A DNA stretch of 6,279 nucleotides, taken from positions 1-6,279 of the forward strand of contig CAITDW010000028.1 of assembly GCA_903891235.1 (NCBI GenBank). The letters run 5' to 3'. The translations under genes were made by a program, and so were the position numbers. Source of the stretch: an uncultured Candidatus Saccharibacteria bacterium (GTDB lineage: Bacteria > Patescibacteriota > Saccharimonadia > Saccharimonadales > UBA4665). This document shows, one piece after another, positions 4,868 to 6,279 of the stretch. The notes beneath the pieces were generated by a model. That model saw nothing but the letters and a program-made list of their open reading frames with translations. It was not told the DNA's origin and did not search any database. Position 1 is the first letter of the stretch. Each line of letters starts with the position of its first letter.

Positions 4868-5512
4868 ATGGAACGGAGAGAATTTATAAATTCAGAGGAT
4901 ATTAAGGAAGACTATCCAGAGATAATACCTGCCTATCAAGAAGCCTATGCAGATGAGCCCTGGTATGAAAGGTCAAAATGCGTTGGGACAAAAGTAAGAT
5001 GCGAAAGTGGATTTAGTGCACTAGAAGTAAATATGTACTGCACTCAATGTAGTGCCACAACTATTTCACCAGCCTACGAAAATCAAGAACTGATAGATAA
5101 TTTTAATGAAATAGGTCAAACCAAAAAAACTAGCTGGTATATAGAAAGAAACGAACTAGGCATTACTCTAGCCGCTTTATTTTGGATTACAAACAATGAG
5201 CAGCTATACACTTCTAAATATTCAGCAGTTCCAGAAATGGGACCATGGCTAGAGCAAAATATGAATGAAGGTGAGTTTATCTGGATGGACGAAATATTTG
5301 CAGTAAAATCTTTAAAGAAAAATCGTAACTTAGACAACTTTGGTCAAACAATCAGAGAAGTTTCAGATATCTTAGACAATAAAACAGTTGCTTTTAGGAC
5401 TAAAAACCTAGCGCTCAAAAGAGCAGCGAATAGAGATTTTGATTCCAATGCACTTAATGATGTTCCGGATAACCGTGACCTTATAGTCATAAACCTAAAC
5501 AAGGAGAGATAA
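4868..5512 (+). CDS. GNAT-like acyltransferase with an N-terminal four-cysteine zinc module
   Basis: This 214-residue protein resembles a GNAT group common in CPR genomes. The N-terminus has AYQEAYADEPWYE (22-34), then cysteines C38, C45, C58 and C61 (the last pair as CTQC), which could bind one zinc ion. The GNAT-like half follows: a strand GITLAALFWI at 98-107, a strand FIWMDEIFAV at 137-146, a helix segment near 153-169, and the family-like ending RTKNLALKRAANRDF at 177-191. The acetyl-CoA loop, usually R/QxxGxG/A, is degenerate here (RNLDNFGQ, 153-160), so activity or cofactor may be altered; it could also be a non-enzymatic relative. The AAAGGAGA ribosome binding site at 4856-4863 is strong. 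The aspartoacylase-like gene starts two bases after its stop, so the two are co-transcribed and probably functionally linked. The family call is by motif layout only. Confidence 0.8.
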   Translation: MERREFINSEDIKEDYPEIIPAYQEAYADEPWYERSKCVGTKVRCESGFSALEVNMYCTQCSATTISPAYENQELIDNFNEIGQTKKTSWYIERNELGITLAALFWITNNEQLYTSKYSAVPEMGPWLEQNMNEGEFIWMDEIFAVKSLKKNRNLDNFGQTIREVSDILDNKTVAFRTKNLALKRAANRDFDSNALNDVPDNRDLIVINLNKER

Positions 5513-5514
5513 TT

Positions 5515-6222
5515 ATGAAAATATTAGTTATAGGTGGTATGCACGGGAATGAACTCTTGGGCATTGATCTTGTTAAATACATAAATGAAAAACCAATTCC
5601 TAACGTTCAAGTAATTCTCGCAAACCAAAGAGCCATAGAGGCGAGTACTAGATTCATCAAAAAAGATTTAAACCGATCATTTCCAGGCAATATAAAGGGA
5701 TCCTATGAAGACATCCGGGCTTATGAGCTGATTAAAATATCTAAGAAATATGATCTAGTTTTGGATTTCCACAATACCTATTGTCCAGATAATGACTGTG
5801 GCTTTGTGGGCCAAGATTCAGACAAAAAACTTTACGATATTGCCTGGTTACTCAACCTAGATAAGATAATCATCGCAGACTATGACTGCATGAATAAGTA
5901 TGCCAGTAACTGCTTATCTATAGAGATTAGCCTGAAAAGTAATCTATATAATACGCAGTTATGGTATGAAAGAATAAAGATGCTATCTAAACTAGATGAA
6001 TTAAAAGTAACTCCTAAGATTAGCAAGTACAGCTTTATTTACCGCATAACCAATGAGGACAGGGACATATACAGTCTAAGACAGCTAAACCTTAAAGCCT
6101 TTCAGCCACTACCAAAAACGCTAGCCAAGAAAATGAATCAAAAAACACCAGTTTATCCAATATTTATAGATGATAAGTTCACGCCATATTATTATGGTGG
6201 GCTACTAACCAAGATATCTTAG
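5515..6222 (+). CDS. Aspartoacylase-like zinc deacylase (AstE/AspA family, M14-type fold)
   Basis: This 235-residue enzyme has the residues expected of aspartoacylase, which hydrolyses N-acetylaspartate to acetate and aspartate. GGMHGNE at 7-13 supplies zinc ligands H10 and E13; R39 lies in the NQRA segment; DLNR at 51-54 supplies substrate-binding N53 and R54; DFHNT at 84-88 supplies the third zinc ligand, H86; and E137 in SIEIS is the predicted catalytic glutamate. The C-terminal part also follows aspartoacylase: FQPL at 196-199, then VYPIFIDD at 213-220 with YYYGG (225-229), near the position of the aspartoacylase substrate tyrosine. It is shorter than the roughly 310-residue animal enzyme, mainly in the C-terminal domain, but looks complete. 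There is no signal peptide, so it is probably cytosolic. An AAGGAG site at 5501-5506, inside the end of the preceding gene, drives translation. The exact N-acyl substrate is not determined. Confidence 0.9.
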   Translation: MKILVIGGMHGNELLGIDLVKYINEKPIPNVQVILANQRAIEASTRFIKKDLNRSFPGNIKGSYEDIRAYELIKISKKYDLVLDFHNTYCPDNDCGFVGQDSDKKLYDIAWLLNLDKIIIADYDCMNKYASNCLSIEISLKSNLYNTQLWYERIKMLSKLDELKVTPKISKYSFIYRITNEDRDIYSLRQLNLKAFQPLPKTLAKKMNQKTPVYPIFIDDKFTPYYYGGLLTKIS

Positions 6223-6279
6223 AATCAGTAACAAAAGTTAAACAAATAGAATCATCTTGATATATTGCTATTTTGTAAA
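6223..6279 (+). promoter_or_regulatory. Intergenic tail with an inverted-repeat-arm look-alike and a possible -35 box
   Basis: AACAAAAGTTAAAC at 6230-6243 equals the 15-bp arm found at 4016-4030 with one G deleted. Fourteen bases after its last base begins TTGATA (6257-6262), a possible -35; with a 17-base spacer its -10 would fall just beyond the window. No terminator hairpin for the deacylase unit is seen. This may be the promoter region of the next plus-strand gene. Confidence 0.3.

Noticed and set aside
5116..5337. 73-codon minus-strand open frame inside the GNAT-like gene
   Set aside because: It is antisense to a well-supported gene with a strong Shine-Dalgarno site, and it has no start signals of its own.

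Overview
This AT-rich window (GC roughly one third by eye) is densely packed with small bacterial genes. All starts are ATG, TGA is used as an ordinary stop (4427-4429), and no gap between genes exceeds about 100 bases. Short proteins, a zinc-cysteine GNAT-like protein, a YerC/YecD regulator, a 20-residue lysine-rich microprotein and little recognisable core metabolism together suggest a reduced genome of the Patescibacteria/CPR radiation, possibly Saccharibacteria. That placement is inference from gene style; no phylogenetic marker is present. Use of TGA as a stop argues against the lineages that read TGA as glycine.

Layout. Positions 30-1334 (+) encode a two-domain M16 zinc peptidase with an HFLEH motif. 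It converges on a 114-residue hypothetical protein (1376-1720, -) that has its own promoter and a Shine-Dalgarno site. Next comes a minus-strand cluster read from 3945 down to 1817: an unrecognised 260-residue protein with an ADP-ribosyltransferase-like HGT motif (3163-3945), a SOUL haem-binding protein (2600-3115), a VUT/YhhQ-type queuosine-precursor transporter (1901-2590), and the 20-residue microprotein (1817-1879). Diverging from this cluster is a plus-strand run: an unrecognised 132-residue protein (4031-4429), a TrpR-like YerC/YecD regulator (4461-4793) closed by an intrinsic terminator, and then a two-gene unit of a GNAT-like acyltransferase (4868-5512) and an aspartoacylase-like zinc deacylase (5515-6222).

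The regulatory DNA is the most informative part. Three genes (M16 peptidase, HGT-motif protein, yerC) lack a Shine-Dalgarno site and instead have a -10 element ending 6-7 bases before the ATG, which predicts leaderless mRNAs. Most of the other genes have clear Shine-Dalgarno sites. The 85-base divergent spacer at 3946-4030 carries a perfect 15-bp inverted repeat overlapping both predicted promoters, and a 14-base near-copy of its arm lies at 6230-6243. The yerC promoter is straddled by a perfect 9-bp palindrome that looks like an autoregulatory operator. No tRNA, rRNA, CRISPR array, insertion sequence or phage gene was seen.
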